The notes below the pieces were generated by a model that ran no database searches, was not told where the DNA came from, and was given only the letters and a program-made list of their open reading frames with translations. Positions 23,192 through 30,934 of a stretch of DNA of 64,000 nucleotides are shown in pieces. A program made the translations under genes and the position numbers. Source of the DNA: an uncultured Flavobacterium sp. (lineage in GTDB: Bacteria; Bacteroidota; Bacteroidia; Flavobacteriales; Flavobacteriaceae); the NCBI RefSeq assembly GCF_963422545.1, contig NZ_OY730238.1, positions 248,001 through 312,000 of the forward strand. Reading direction: 5' to 3'. Each line of letters begins with the position of its first letter. Within the stretch, counting starts at the first letter, position 1.

Positions 23192-24988
23192 TTAGATTTT
23201 AAATCTTTTTCTATCAGTTTCTGTCAAATAGATTTTTCTCAAACGAATAGATTTTGGTGTAACCTCTACATATTCATCTTTTTGAATGTACTCTAAAGCT
23301 TCTTCAAGAGAGAAAATGATTGGAGGGATGATTCTCGCTTTTTCATCATTTCCAGAAGAACGAACGTTAGATTGTTTTTTCTCTTTCGTTACGTTTACAC
23401 ACATATCATCAGCACGAGAGTTTTCTCCAATTACCTGACCTTCGTAAATTTCAGTATTTGGTTCAACAAAAAACTTACCACGATCTTGCAATTTATCGAT
23501 AGAATAAGGAATAGCTTTTCCTTTTTCCATAGAAATCAATGAACCTTTGTTACGTCCGGCGATTTCACCTTTGTAAGGCTCATATCCAATGAAACGGTGT
23601 GCCATAATAGCCTCACCAGCTGTTGCAGTAAGCAATTGGTTACGTAATCCAATAATTCCACGTGATGGAATATTAAATTTTACAATCATACGCTCCCCTT
23701 TAGTTTCCATACTCAACATTTCACCTTTACGCAAAGTAACAAACTCTACCGCTCTACCTGAAAGTGATTCTGGTAAATCGATTGTCAATTCCTCAATTGG
23801 CTCACATTTTTTACCATCAACTTCTTTGATGATAACTTGTGGTTGACCGATTTGTAACTCATAACCTTCTCTTCTCATTGTTTCAATAAGAACAGATAAG
23901 TGAAGTACTCCACGACCAAAAACCATGAATTTATCAGCAGAATCAGTTTCACCTAACTTCATCGCTAAGTTTTTCTCTAATTCTTTTGTCAATCTTTCTC
24001 TAATATGACGAGAAGTTACAAATTTACCTTCTTTACCAAAGAATGGTGAATCGTTAATTGTAAACAACATACTCATTGTAGGCTCATCGATGTCAATCGT
24101 TTTTAGACCTTCTGGATTTTCAAAATCAGCGATAGTATCACCAATTTCAAAACCTTCAACTCCAATGATTGCACAAATATCTCCAGCAACAACTTCTTGT
24201 ACTTTTTTACGACCAAGTCCTTCAAAAGTATGAAGTTCTTTGATACGAGATTTAGATACAGTACCATCTCTTTTTACTAATGAGATTGGCATACCTTCTT
24301 TAAGAACTCCTCTTTCAAGACGACCAATAGCGATACGACCTGTAAAAGCTGAGAAGTCTAAAGATGTAATCAACATTTGTGGTGTTCCTTCAGAAACTTT
24401 AGGAGCTGGTACATTTTCAACAACCATATCTAATAATGCTTCAACATTATCAGTTACGTTTTCCCAATGATCAGACATCCAGTTATTTTTAGCAGAACCA
24501 TAAACTGTTGGGAAATCCAACTGCCATTCTTCAGCACCTAATTCAAACATTAAGTCAAAAACTTTTTCATGAACTTCTTCAGGAGTACAGTTTTCTTTAT
24601 CAACTTTATTGATAACTACACATGGTTTAAGACCTAAGTCAATAGCTTTTTGTAATACAAAACGAGTTTGTGGCATTGGACCTTCAAAAGCATCGACTAG
24701 CAAACATACACCATCGGCCATGTTCAATACACGTTCTACTTCACCTCCAAAATCCGCGTGGCCAGGAGTGTCAATAATATTGATCTTTGTTCCTTTATAT
24801 TGAACTGATACGTTTTTAGAAGTAATAGTAATACCTCTCTCACGCTCTAAATCGTTATTATCAAGAATTAAATCACCTGTGTTTTCGTTGTCACGAAATA
24901 ATTGACAGTGATACATAATTTTATCAACCAAAGTGGTTTTACCGTGATCGACGTGGGCAATAATTGCAATGTTTCTAATAGATTCCAT
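23192..24988 (-). CDS. typA: Translational GTPase TypA/BipA
   Basis: A 598-aa ribosome-associated GTPase of the elongation-factor family. The G1 motif is AHVDHGKTT (residues 11-19), G2 RGITI, G3 DTPGHADFGGEV, G4 NKVDKE; EF-G-like domains II, III and V and the TypA-specific C-terminal domain follow (REGYELQIGQPQVI, RGIIGLRNQLLTATAGEAIM, and the KSIRLRK end). It helps 50S assembly and translation under stress and low temperature. Length matches the family. The promoter box TACCTTTG lies at 25009-25016 and a terminator follows the gene, so it stands alone. Confidence 0.97.
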   Translation of the reverse strand: MESIRNIAIIAHVDHGKTTLVDKIMYHCQLFRDNENTGDLILDNNDLERERGITITSKNVSVQYKGTKINIIDTPGHADFGGEVERVLNMADGVCLLVDAFEGPMPQTRFVLQKAIDLGLKPCVVINKVDKENCTPEEVHEKVFDLMFELGAEEWQLDFPTVYGSAKNNWMSDHWENVTDNVEALLDMVVENVPAPKVSEGTPQMLITSLDFSAFTGRIAIGRLERGVLKEGMPISLVKRDGTVSKSRIKELHTFEGLGRKKVQEVVAGDICAIIGVEGFEIGDTIADFENPEGLKTIDIDEPTMSMLFTINDSPFFGKEGKFVTSRHIRERLTKELEKNLAMKLGETDSADKFMVFGRGVLHLSVLIETMRREGYELQIGQPQVIIKEVDGKKCEPIEELTIDLPESLSGRAVEFVTLRKGEMLSMETKGERMIVKFNIPSRGIIGLRNQLLTATAGEAIMAHRFIGYEPYKGEIAGRNKGSLISMEKGKAIPYSIDKLQDRGKFFVEPNTEIYEGQVIGENSRADDMCVNVTKEKKQSNVRSSGNDEKARIIPPIIFSLEEALEYIQKDEYVEVTPKSIRLRKIYLTETDRKRFKI

Positions 24989-25008
24989 CTGTGATTTTTA
25001 ATGGGTGC

Positions 25009-25016
25009 AAAGGTAC
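25009..25016 (-). promoter_or_regulatory. -7 box of the typA promoter
   Basis: Minus-strand TACCTTTG is an exact fit to TAnnTTTG, 20 bases before the typA start. A -33 element is not evident. Confidence 0.5.
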
Positions 25017-25120
25017 ACTTTATTTTGATATAAAAAACGTTTCTAGGATAGTTTGCGTATATACAAGTAATTAGTTCGTTAAAATCAGTATTAATTTAAG
25101 TGCAAATTGAACTTTTCTTG

Positions 25121-25152
25121 TTGTTTAATTATACTTAATTTAACTATATTTG
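25121..25152 (+). promoter_or_regulatory. Promoter of the histidine kinase gene, possibly leaderless
   Basis: TTG at 25121-25123 and TATATTTG at 25145-25152 are 21 bases apart. The ATG at 25157 is only five bases after the -7 box, so transcription should begin at or next to the start codon. Confidence 0.5.
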
Positions 25153-25156
25153 AGTA

Positions 25157-26866
25157 ATGAAAAGTAAAACTATCCAAATTACTCTAGTCTATATTATCAT
25201 ATCGTTATTTATGGCGATTGTCTGTCATAAAATACTTACTACTTACTTTTCTAAGACTGAATATTATTTAGTTTTTTTCCTTAAAGACGTTTTTTTCATA
25301 TTAACTACTGCTCTATTTTTCAATTACATACTATCTAAAAATGAGAAAAAAAATATTGCAGTTTTCAAAAAATTAAAACATACAAATGAAGAAATTAAAG
25401 AATCAAACGAAAAATATGACATTGTAGCAAAAGCAACAAGCGACACAATTTGGGATTGGAAAATTCAGGAAGACAGTATAAACTGGAACAAAGGAATCGA
25501 AGGAGTTTTTGGTTATAATCCAGCCGAAGTTGGAAAGACTTCGAAATGGTGGTTTGATAAAATTCACCCTGAAGACAGTATCAGAATGTCTATTAAACTG
25601 TACTCTTTTATCGAGCAAAAAACAGAGAAATGGCAAGATCAATATCGATTTAGATGTGCAGACGGAACTTATAAATATGTTTTAGACAGAGGATTTTTAT
25701 TAAAAGATGAAAACGGAAGGGCGATCAGAATGATTGGAGCCATTCAGGATATTACCAAACAAAAAGAAGAAGAACAACGATTAAAGCTTTTAGAAACCGT
25801 AATTACACAATCTAAGGATTCTATTTTAATTACAGAAGCAAATTCTGCAGATCGCAAAATACCTAAAATAGTATATGTCAATCCGGCATTTTCACAAATG
25901 TCAGGATATCAGTCTAATGAAATTATTGGAAAATCTCCAAATATTTTCAAAGGACCTAAATCAGATTCAGAAGAATTAAAAAAACTTCTAAGAGCTATAA
26001 AAAATGAAGAAGAATGTTTAATAGAAACGATTAGCTACACCAAGAAAAAAGAAGAATTCTGGGTACGATTCTCTATGATTCCAATTTTTAATAGCGAAGG
26101 CATCATTACACACTGGATCTCGATACAAAGAGACATTACAGACGAAAAGAAACTAGAAACAGAAAAAGAACATTTAATTAGAGAACTAACACAAAACAAT
26201 AAAGACTTAAAACAGTTCTCCTATATTACATCGCACAACTTAAGAGCCCCATTGTCTAATCTTATAGGGCTTTTAAATCTTATCGAAGATATTCCGATAG
26301 AAAACGAAGAACTTGAAGAAATTTTAGCTGGTTTTAACAAATCAACACATTTATTAAACGAAACCATAAATGACCTGGTAAAAGTAATTATCATTAAAGA
26401 CAATCCTTCTATGCAAAAAGAAGAAGTTTCTTTGAAAGAAGTCTTCGAAAATGTATTTAGCCAATTGTCTTTTCAAATCGAATTACACAAACCAATTATT
26501 AAGCTCAAATTTGATCGGGTTCCATTATTAAACACAAACAAAGCTTATATCGAAAGCATTTTACTAAATTTGCTTACTAATTCAATAAAGTATAAGTCCG
26601 AGAATAGAAAATTAAAAATTTCTATTACCGCCGAACAAATAGATCACAAAGCAATATTAACTTTTAAAGACAACGGAATTGGAATTGATTTAGAAAGAAA
26701 TCGCGATAAAGTTTTCGGGCTATATCAAAGATTCCATAATTATCCAGACAGCAAGGGACTTGGTTTGTATCTTGTAAAGTCACAGGTTGAAACCATGGGA
26801 GGAACAATCAGCATCGACAGTGAGGTTAACAAAGGCACCACGTTTACAATAACATTTAAAAATTAA
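25157..26866 (+). CDS. PAS domain sensor histidine kinase
   Basis: A 569-aa membrane sensor kinase. Two N-terminal transmembrane segments (about residues 5-25 and 35-58) are followed by two PAS/PAC units (about 75-205 and 210-335; WDWKIQEDSINWNKGIEGVFGY, SMIPIFNSEGIITHWISIQRDITDEK), a HisKA domain with the phospho-acceptor His360 in SHNLRAPLSNL, and the HATPase domain with LLTNSIKYK (N box), DNGIGID (G1) and GLGLYLVKS (G2). It autophosphorylates and passes phosphate to a response regulator, presumably the CheY-like protein whose gene starts four bases after its stop. The signal sensed is unknown. Confidence 0.93.
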   Translation: MKSKTIQITLVYIIISLFMAIVCHKILTTYFSKTEYYLVFFLKDVFFILTTALFFNYILSKNEKKNIAVFKKLKHTNEEIKESNEKYDIVAKATSDTIWDWKIQEDSINWNKGIEGVFGYNPAEVGKTSKWWFDKIHPEDSIRMSIKLYSFIEQKTEKWQDQYRFRCADGTYKYVLDRGFLLKDENGRAIRMIGAIQDITKQKEEEQRLKLLETVITQSKDSILITEANSADRKIPKIVYVNPAFSQMSGYQSNEIIGKSPNIFKGPKSDSEELKKLLRAIKNEEECLIETISYTKKKEEFWVRFSMIPIFNSEGIITHWISIQRDITDEKKLETEKEHLIRELTQNNKDLKQFSYITSHNLRAPLSNLIGLLNLIEDIPIENEELEEILAGFNKSTHLLNETINDLVKVIIIKDNPSMQKEEVSLKEVFENVFSQLSFQIELHKPIIKLKFDRVPLLNTNKAYIESILLNLLTNSIKYKSENRKLKISITAEQIDHKAILTFKDNGIGIDLERNRDKVFGLYQRFHNYPDSKGLGLYLVKSQVETMGGTISIDSEVNKGTTFTITFKN

Positions 26867-26870
26867 AATC

Positions 26871-27287
26871 ATGCTCGAGCAAATTCTGTGCATTGACGAT
26901 GACCCTATCACGTTGATGTTATGCAAAAAAGTAATTGCAAAATCCGAATTTTCGAATGAAATTATTACTGCTCAAAACGGAGAAGAAGCGCTTCATCACT
27001 TCAACACTTTAAAATACACCAACAACAGAAACAAAGTCAACAGAAAACCTGAATTGATTTTTCTGGACTTAAACATGCCGGTTATGGGAGGTTGGGAGTT
27101 TCTTGACCATTTTACTTCGTCAGACTACGCCGAATTCAACAAAACTGCCAATGTCATTGTTTTATCTTCTACGATCGATCCGGACGATTTGGCTAAAGCA
27201 AAAAAATATCCAATAATAATTGATTTCCTTTCAAAACCCATTACACAGCCAATGCTGGAGTACCTTAAGAAGAAAATTGATATTTAA
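26871..27287 (+). CDS. Single-domain response regulator (CheY-like)
   Basis: A 138-aa receiver domain with no output domain. The acidic pocket is Asp9-Asp10-Asp11 (CIDDDP), the phospho-acceptor is Asp66 (FLDLNMP), and the conserved Ser/Thr and Lys lie in VLSS and FLSKP. It must act through protein contacts or a phosphorelay. Gap to the upstream histidine kinase gene is four bases, so they form one operon and a cognate pair. A 32-bp perfect inverted repeat begins 14 bases after its stop. Confidence 0.93.
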   Translation: MLEQILCIDDDPITLMLCKKVIAKSEFSNEIITAQNGEEALHHFNTLKYTNNRNKVNRKPELIFLDLNMPVMGGWEFLDHFTSSDYAEFNKTANVIVLSSTIDPDDLAKAKKYPIIIDFLSKPITQPMLEYLKKKIDI

Positions 27288-27300
27288 TTCTTTTCAGGAA

Positions 27301-27395
27301 TAAATTCCAAATAAAAAATTCCAAATTCCAATACTGATCGCTTAACTTAATCAAGTATCAAACATTGGAATTTGGAATTTTTTATTTGGAATTTA
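27301..27395. repeat. Perfect 32-bp inverted repeat, TTCCAAATTCCAAT family
   Basis: Positions 27301-27332 and 27364-27395 are exact reverse complements over 32 bp, with a 31-base loop. It follows the response regulator stop codon and shares its words with the cluster at 23033-23135. Confidence 0.9.
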
Positions 27396-27414
27396 CCCTT
27401 AATATATAAACAAG

Positions 27415-27441
27415 AAAAGTCCTCTTAAAGAGGACTTTTTA
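27415..27441. terminator. Bidirectional terminator, end of rpsT
   Basis: AAAAGTCCTC pairs with GAGGACTTTT around a 5-base loop and is followed by T-runs on both strands. It sits 24 bases beyond the rpsT stop. Confidence 0.85.
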
Positions 27442-27464
27442 TATCTTTAGGAAATTGTAATTAA

Positions 27465-27716
27465 TTACAATTTAGCAACATGTTTAGTTAATTTAGACTT
27501 CAAGTTAGAAGCTTTATTATCATGAATGATGTTCTTTTTAGCTAATTTATCAATCATAGAAATTACAGTTGATAATTTAGAAGAAGCATCAGCTTTATCA
27601 GTAGCTAATCTTAACGCTTTAATAGCATTACGAGTAGTTTTATGCTGATATCTGTTAAGAACTCTTCTTTTTTCGTTACTTCTGATTCTTTTTAATGCTG
27701 ACTTATGATTTGCCAT
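27465..27716 (-). CDS. rpsT: 30S ribosomal protein S20
   Basis: An 83-aa, very basic, all-helical protein binding 16S rRNA in the body of the small subunit. The start MANHKSALKRIRSNEKRR and the NIIHDNKASNLKSKL C-terminal helix are diagnostic for S20. Length agrees with the family. It is a single-gene unit next to three tRNA-Glu genes and proS, with its own terminator. Confidence 0.97.
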   Translation of the reverse strand: MANHKSALKRIRSNEKRRVLNRYQHKTTRNAIKALRLATDKADASSKLSTVISMIDKLAKKNIIHDNKASNLKSKLTKHVAKL

Positions 27717-27873
27717 TTTGTTTTAATTTTTTAGATGTAATAATTATTATAAGTACTAGTTAAAAAAGAAAAACCTCCCACAATTGCAAAACAATCACTT
27801 TGGTTTTAACTAATAAAACAAAAATCGAGACACCAATCTTTATTTTACAAAACTTATTCACAACTAATTTTTG

Positions 27874-27945
27874 TAGTCTGTAAGGGAATCGAACCCCTGT
27901 TACCAGGACGAAAGCCTGGAGTCCTAACCCCTAGACGAACAGACC
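27874..27945 (-). tRNA. tRNA-Glu (anticodon TTC), variant copy
   Basis: On the minus strand a full cloverleaf is readable: acceptor GGTCTGT / ACAGACT, D-arm GTCT...AGGAC, anticodon stem CCAGG / CCTGG with loop CTTTCGT (anticodon TTC), and T-loop TTCGATT. CCA is not encoded. It differs from the two following copies in the acceptor and anticodon arms and has G rather than A at position 37. Confidence 0.88.
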
Positions 27946-27989
27946 AATATTGTCTAAGTTTTTCTATATTAAATATAGAGGTATTATTG

Positions 27990-28061
27990 TAGCCCGTAGC
28001 GGAATCGAACCGCTCTTACATGGATGAAAACCATGCGTCCTAACCGATAGACGAACGGGCC
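27990..28061 (-). tRNA. tRNA-Glu (anticodon TTC), copy 1 of identical pair
   Basis: Acceptor GGCCCGT / ACGGGCT, anticodon stem CATGG / CCATG, loop TTTTCAT (anticodon TTC), T-arm AGCGG TTCGATT CCGCT. CCA is not encoded. Identical in sequence to the gene at 28107-28178. Confidence 0.93.
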
Positions 28062-28106
28062 ATTTTAATTCTAAGTATTTCAAGAACATTTTCGCAGTAA
28101 AAGTAG

Positions 28107-28178
28107 TAGCCCGTAGCGGAATCGAACCGCTCTTACATGGATGAAAACCATGCGTCCTAACCGATAGACGAACGGGCC
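28107..28178 (-). tRNA. tRNA-Glu (anticodon TTC), copy 2 of identical pair
   Basis: Exact duplicate of the tRNA at 27990-28061, 45 bases away. All three tRNA genes are oriented away from proS and could be co-transcribed from one promoter near 28180-28250. Confidence 0.93.
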
Positions 28179-28255
28179 TGCTTCTCTAATGCGGATGCAA
28201 AAATACAACTATTTTTAAGATGTACAATACCTGATGCAAAAAAAATTAAAAAAAA

Positions 28256-29734
28256 TTAATAAGCCTTTGCAAACAACACTCTTCTTGAAGACGGATTCCC
28301 AGTAAACACACAGGTTCCAGCCTCTTCAACAGCATCCAAAGGAATGCAACGAATCGTTGCTTTTGTCAAATCTTTTATCTTTTCTTCGGTAGCAGCAGTT
28401 CCATCCCAATGTGCAGATAAAAACCCACCTTTACCTTCTAAAACTTCTTTAAATTCCTCAAAACTATTTACTTCCGTAACATGAGTATTACGATAGTCTA
28501 ATGCTTTGTTAAATAAATCCGCCTGAATCTGTTCTAACAAGTCATTTATATAATTTACAATTCCTTCACCAGAAACAACTTCTTTTGTCAATGTATCACG
28601 TCTGGCAACCTCAAAAGTTCCGTTTTCTAAATCTTTTGGTCCAACAGCAATTCTAACAGGAACTCCTTTTAACTCCCATTCAGCAAATTTGAATCCTGGT
28701 TTTTGAGTTGTTCTGTCGTCATATTTAACCGAAATCTTCAGTTTTCTAAGTTTTGCCGTCAAATCATTAACTGCAGCAGTAATCTCTGCTAATTGCTCAT
28801 CTGTTTTATAAATAGGAACAATCACAACTTGTATTGGCGCTAAATTAGGAGGCAACACCAATCCCTGATCATCTGAATGCGTCATAACCAACGCTCCCAT
28901 CAAACGGGTAGAAACCCCCCAAGAAGTTCCCCAAACGTGCTCCTGCTTTCCTTCTGCATTTGCAAACTTCACATCAAATGCTTTCGCGAAGTTTTGTCCT
29001 AAAAAGTGAGACGTTCCTGCTTGTAGCGCTTTTCCGTCTTGCATTAAAGCTTCAATACAATACGTTTCATCAGCACCGGCAAAACGTTCTGATTCTGTCT
29101 TAGTTCCTTTTACAACCGGAATAGCCATAAAGTTCTGAACAAAATCAGCATAAACATTCATCATTTTTTCAGATTCCTCAATTGCTTCAGCTTTTGTAGC
29201 ATGAGCCGTATGTCCTTCTTGCCATAAAAACTCTGCAGTACGTAAAAACAAACGTGTACGCATTTCCCAACGTACCACATTTGCCCATTGATTAATCAAT
29301 AAAGGCAAATCTCTATATGACTGTACCCATCCTTTATATGTAGACCAAATAATTGCCTCACTTGTTGGACGAACAATAAGTTCTTCCTCTAACTTAGCAT
29401 TTGGATCAACCATAAGTTTTCCGGGTTTATCCGGATCATTTTTTAATCTATAATGCGTTACAATAGCACATTCTTTTGCAAATCCTTCTGCATTTTTTTC
29501 TTCCGCCTCAAACATGCTTTTAGGCACGAATAACGGAAAGTATGCATTCTGATGTCCTGTTTCTTTAAACATTCTATCTAACTCCGCCTGCATTTTTTCC
29601 CAAATAGCATATCCGTACGGCTTAATAACCATACATCCTCTAACTCCTGAGTTTTCGGCTAGATCTGCTTTTACAACCAGTTCATTATACCATTTCGAAT
29701 AATCTTCTGATCTTGTAGTGAGGTTCTTACTCAT
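28256..29734 (-). CDS. proS: Prolyl-tRNA synthetase (archaeal/eukaryal-type)
   Basis: A 492-aa class II aminoacyl-tRNA synthetase that charges tRNA-Pro. Motif 2 region (NQWANVVRWEMRTRLFLRTAEFLWQEGHTAHAT), the TSEAIIW segment and motif 3 (GTSWGVSTRLMGALVMTHSDDQGLVLPP) are clear. It lacks the bacterial editing insertion and has the C-terminal extra domain ending in FAKAY, as in the archaeal/eukaryal-like ProS found in Bacteroidota. Its promoter is visible at 29788-29815. Divergent from the Gly-rich lipoprotein gene at 29837. Confidence 0.97.
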   Translation of the reverse strand: MSKNLTTRSEDYSKWYNELVVKADLAENSGVRGCMVIKPYGYAIWEKMQAELDRMFKETGHQNAYFPLFVPKSMFEAEEKNAEGFAKECAIVTHYRLKNDPDKPGKLMVDPNAKLEEELIVRPTSEAIIWSTYKGWVQSYRDLPLLINQWANVVRWEMRTRLFLRTAEFLWQEGHTAHATKAEAIEESEKMMNVYADFVQNFMAIPVVKGTKTESERFAGADETYCIEALMQDGKALQAGTSHFLGQNFAKAFDVKFANAEGKQEHVWGTSWGVSTRLMGALVMTHSDDQGLVLPPNLAPIQVVIVPIYKTDEQLAEITAAVNDLTAKLRKLKISVKYDDRTTQKPGFKFAEWELKGVPVRIAVGPKDLENGTFEVARRDTLTKEVVSGEGIVNYINDLLEQIQADLFNKALDYRNTHVTEVNSFEEFKEVLEGKGGFLSAHWDGTAATEEKIKDLTKATIRCIPLDAVEEAGTCVFTGNPSSRRVLFAKAY

Positions 29735-29787
29735 ATTGAATAGTTTGGCACAAATTTTGTTTTATTAATTTTAACTAAATAGTTTGA

Positions 29788-29815
29788 CAAAACTAACTAT
29801 TTTTGTAATGTGCAA
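29788..29815 (-). promoter_or_regulatory. Promoter of proS
   Basis: On the minus strand TTG (29813-29815) and TAGTTTTG (29788-29795) are 17 bases apart; a second TTG at 29816-29818 would give 20. Both parts of the Bacteroidota consensus are present, 54 bases before the start codon. Confidence 0.55.
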
Positions 29816-29836
29816 CAATAAAAAACACGACAGATT

Positions 29837-30883
29837 ATGAAAACTTCTATTACTCTTCGCCAAAACTCAAGTCATTTTTACTTAATTGGATTATTGAGTT
29901 TTCTACTGGCATCGTGTGGTTCTTACCAAAATACATCATACCAAGATAATGACGGTGTATATGGCAGTTCACGCAGAACGTATGCTCAAACCAGCACCAA
30001 CAATACCAACAATCAATATAAAGATTACTTTAGATCATTACAAGATGATAATCAACCTACTGAAATCTTTACAGATGTCGATACTTATGGTAATTATGCT
30101 GAGACTGACAGTACTCAAACTACGACCGCTAAAGCTTACCCAGCTTGGGGAAGCAGTAACTCTGAAGTATCCGTTAATGTTTATTCTAATCCAACCTGGT
30201 CAATAGGATTCGGATTTGGATACCCTTATTACGGATGGGGTTATGGAGGTTATTGGGGCTACGGAGGTTACTGGGGTTATCCAAACTACTGGGGATCAGG
30301 TTGGGGTTATTCAGGTTGGGGATACTCAGGATACCCTGGATACTATAGACCTTACTACTACAACAACTACTCTTACAACTATGGAAGAAGAGGATCTGCA
30401 GGTTATTATGGTGGAAGAAATTATGACTATAACAGAAACTATAGCAATAGAGGCATTTATAGCACAAACAGAAATTACACAACAAACAGAAGAGGAGACT
30501 ATACCTCAAACAGATCAAACGGTTATACTGATTTTAGAAGAAGTTCTTCTGTAAACGGAAGAACATACAACTCTACCAGTCCAAGTTTTACAGACAGAAG
30601 AGGCTCAAGTACTCAATATAATAGTACTGATTATAGTAACAGAAGATCTGGTGGCAATGTAAACACAAACAGAAGCTACAACTACAATAACAATAACAGC
30701 AGCCCATCAAGAAGCTACAACTACAATAACAACAGCAGTCCATCAAGAAGCTACTCTCCTAGCTCAAGTCCATCTCGCTCTATGAATAGCGGCGGTGGCG
30801 GAAGCATGAGATCATCATCTGGCGGCGGTGGCGGTGGCGGCGGAAGATCGTACGGTGGTGGAGGCGGTGGCGGAAGAAGATAA
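29837..30883 (+). CDS. Gly/Tyr/Ser-rich low-complexity lipoprotein
   Basis: A 348-aa predicted lipoprotein (signal LIGLLSFLLASCGSY). The N-terminal third is polar. The centre is a run of Gly, Tyr and Trp (about residues 115-180; GWGYGGYWGYGGYWGYPNYW), followed by a long Asn/Tyr/Arg/Ser-rich region and an RS-repeat (SPSRSYNYNN), and a tail of poly-Gly interrupted by RS and RR. Such proteins are seen beside envelope genes in Flavobacteria and have no assigned role; an adhesive or self-associating surface polymer is conceivable. The Gly tract uses GGC/GGT codons and is locally much richer in G+C than the surroundings. The gene is followed 51 bases later by the porin gene at 30935. Confidence 0.8.
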   Translation: MKTSITLRQNSSHFYLIGLLSFLLASCGSYQNTSYQDNDGVYGSSRRTYAQTSTNNTNNQYKDYFRSLQDDNQPTEIFTDVDTYGNYAETDSTQTTTAKAYPAWGSSNSEVSVNVYSNPTWSIGFGFGYPYYGWGYGGYWGYGGYWGYPNYWGSGWGYSGWGYSGYPGYYRPYYYNNYSYNYGRRGSAGYYGGRNYDYNRNYSNRGIYSTNRNYTTNRRGDYTSNRSNGYTDFRRSSSVNGRTYNSTSPSFTDRRGSSTQYNSTDYSNRRSGGNVNTNRSYNYNNNNSSPSRSYNYNNNSSPSRSYSPSSSPSRSMNSGGGGSMRSSSGGGGGGGGRSYGGGGGGGRR

Positions 30884-30934
30884 TTTCTTCCACTACGTTT
30901 CACCCATCGAAAAATCAAACTAAAACTCATCCAA

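Noticed and set aside
30186..30554. Open frames of about 110 aa on both strands inside the Gly/Tyr-rich lipoprotein gene
   Set aside because: They arise from the low-complexity codons of the real gene and give Cys/Leu- or Thr-rich nonsense proteins.
30780..30880. CRISPR-like short repeats
   Set aside because: The periodicity is in-frame GGC/GGT glycine codons, with no spacers. No CRISPR array or cas gene was seen in the window.
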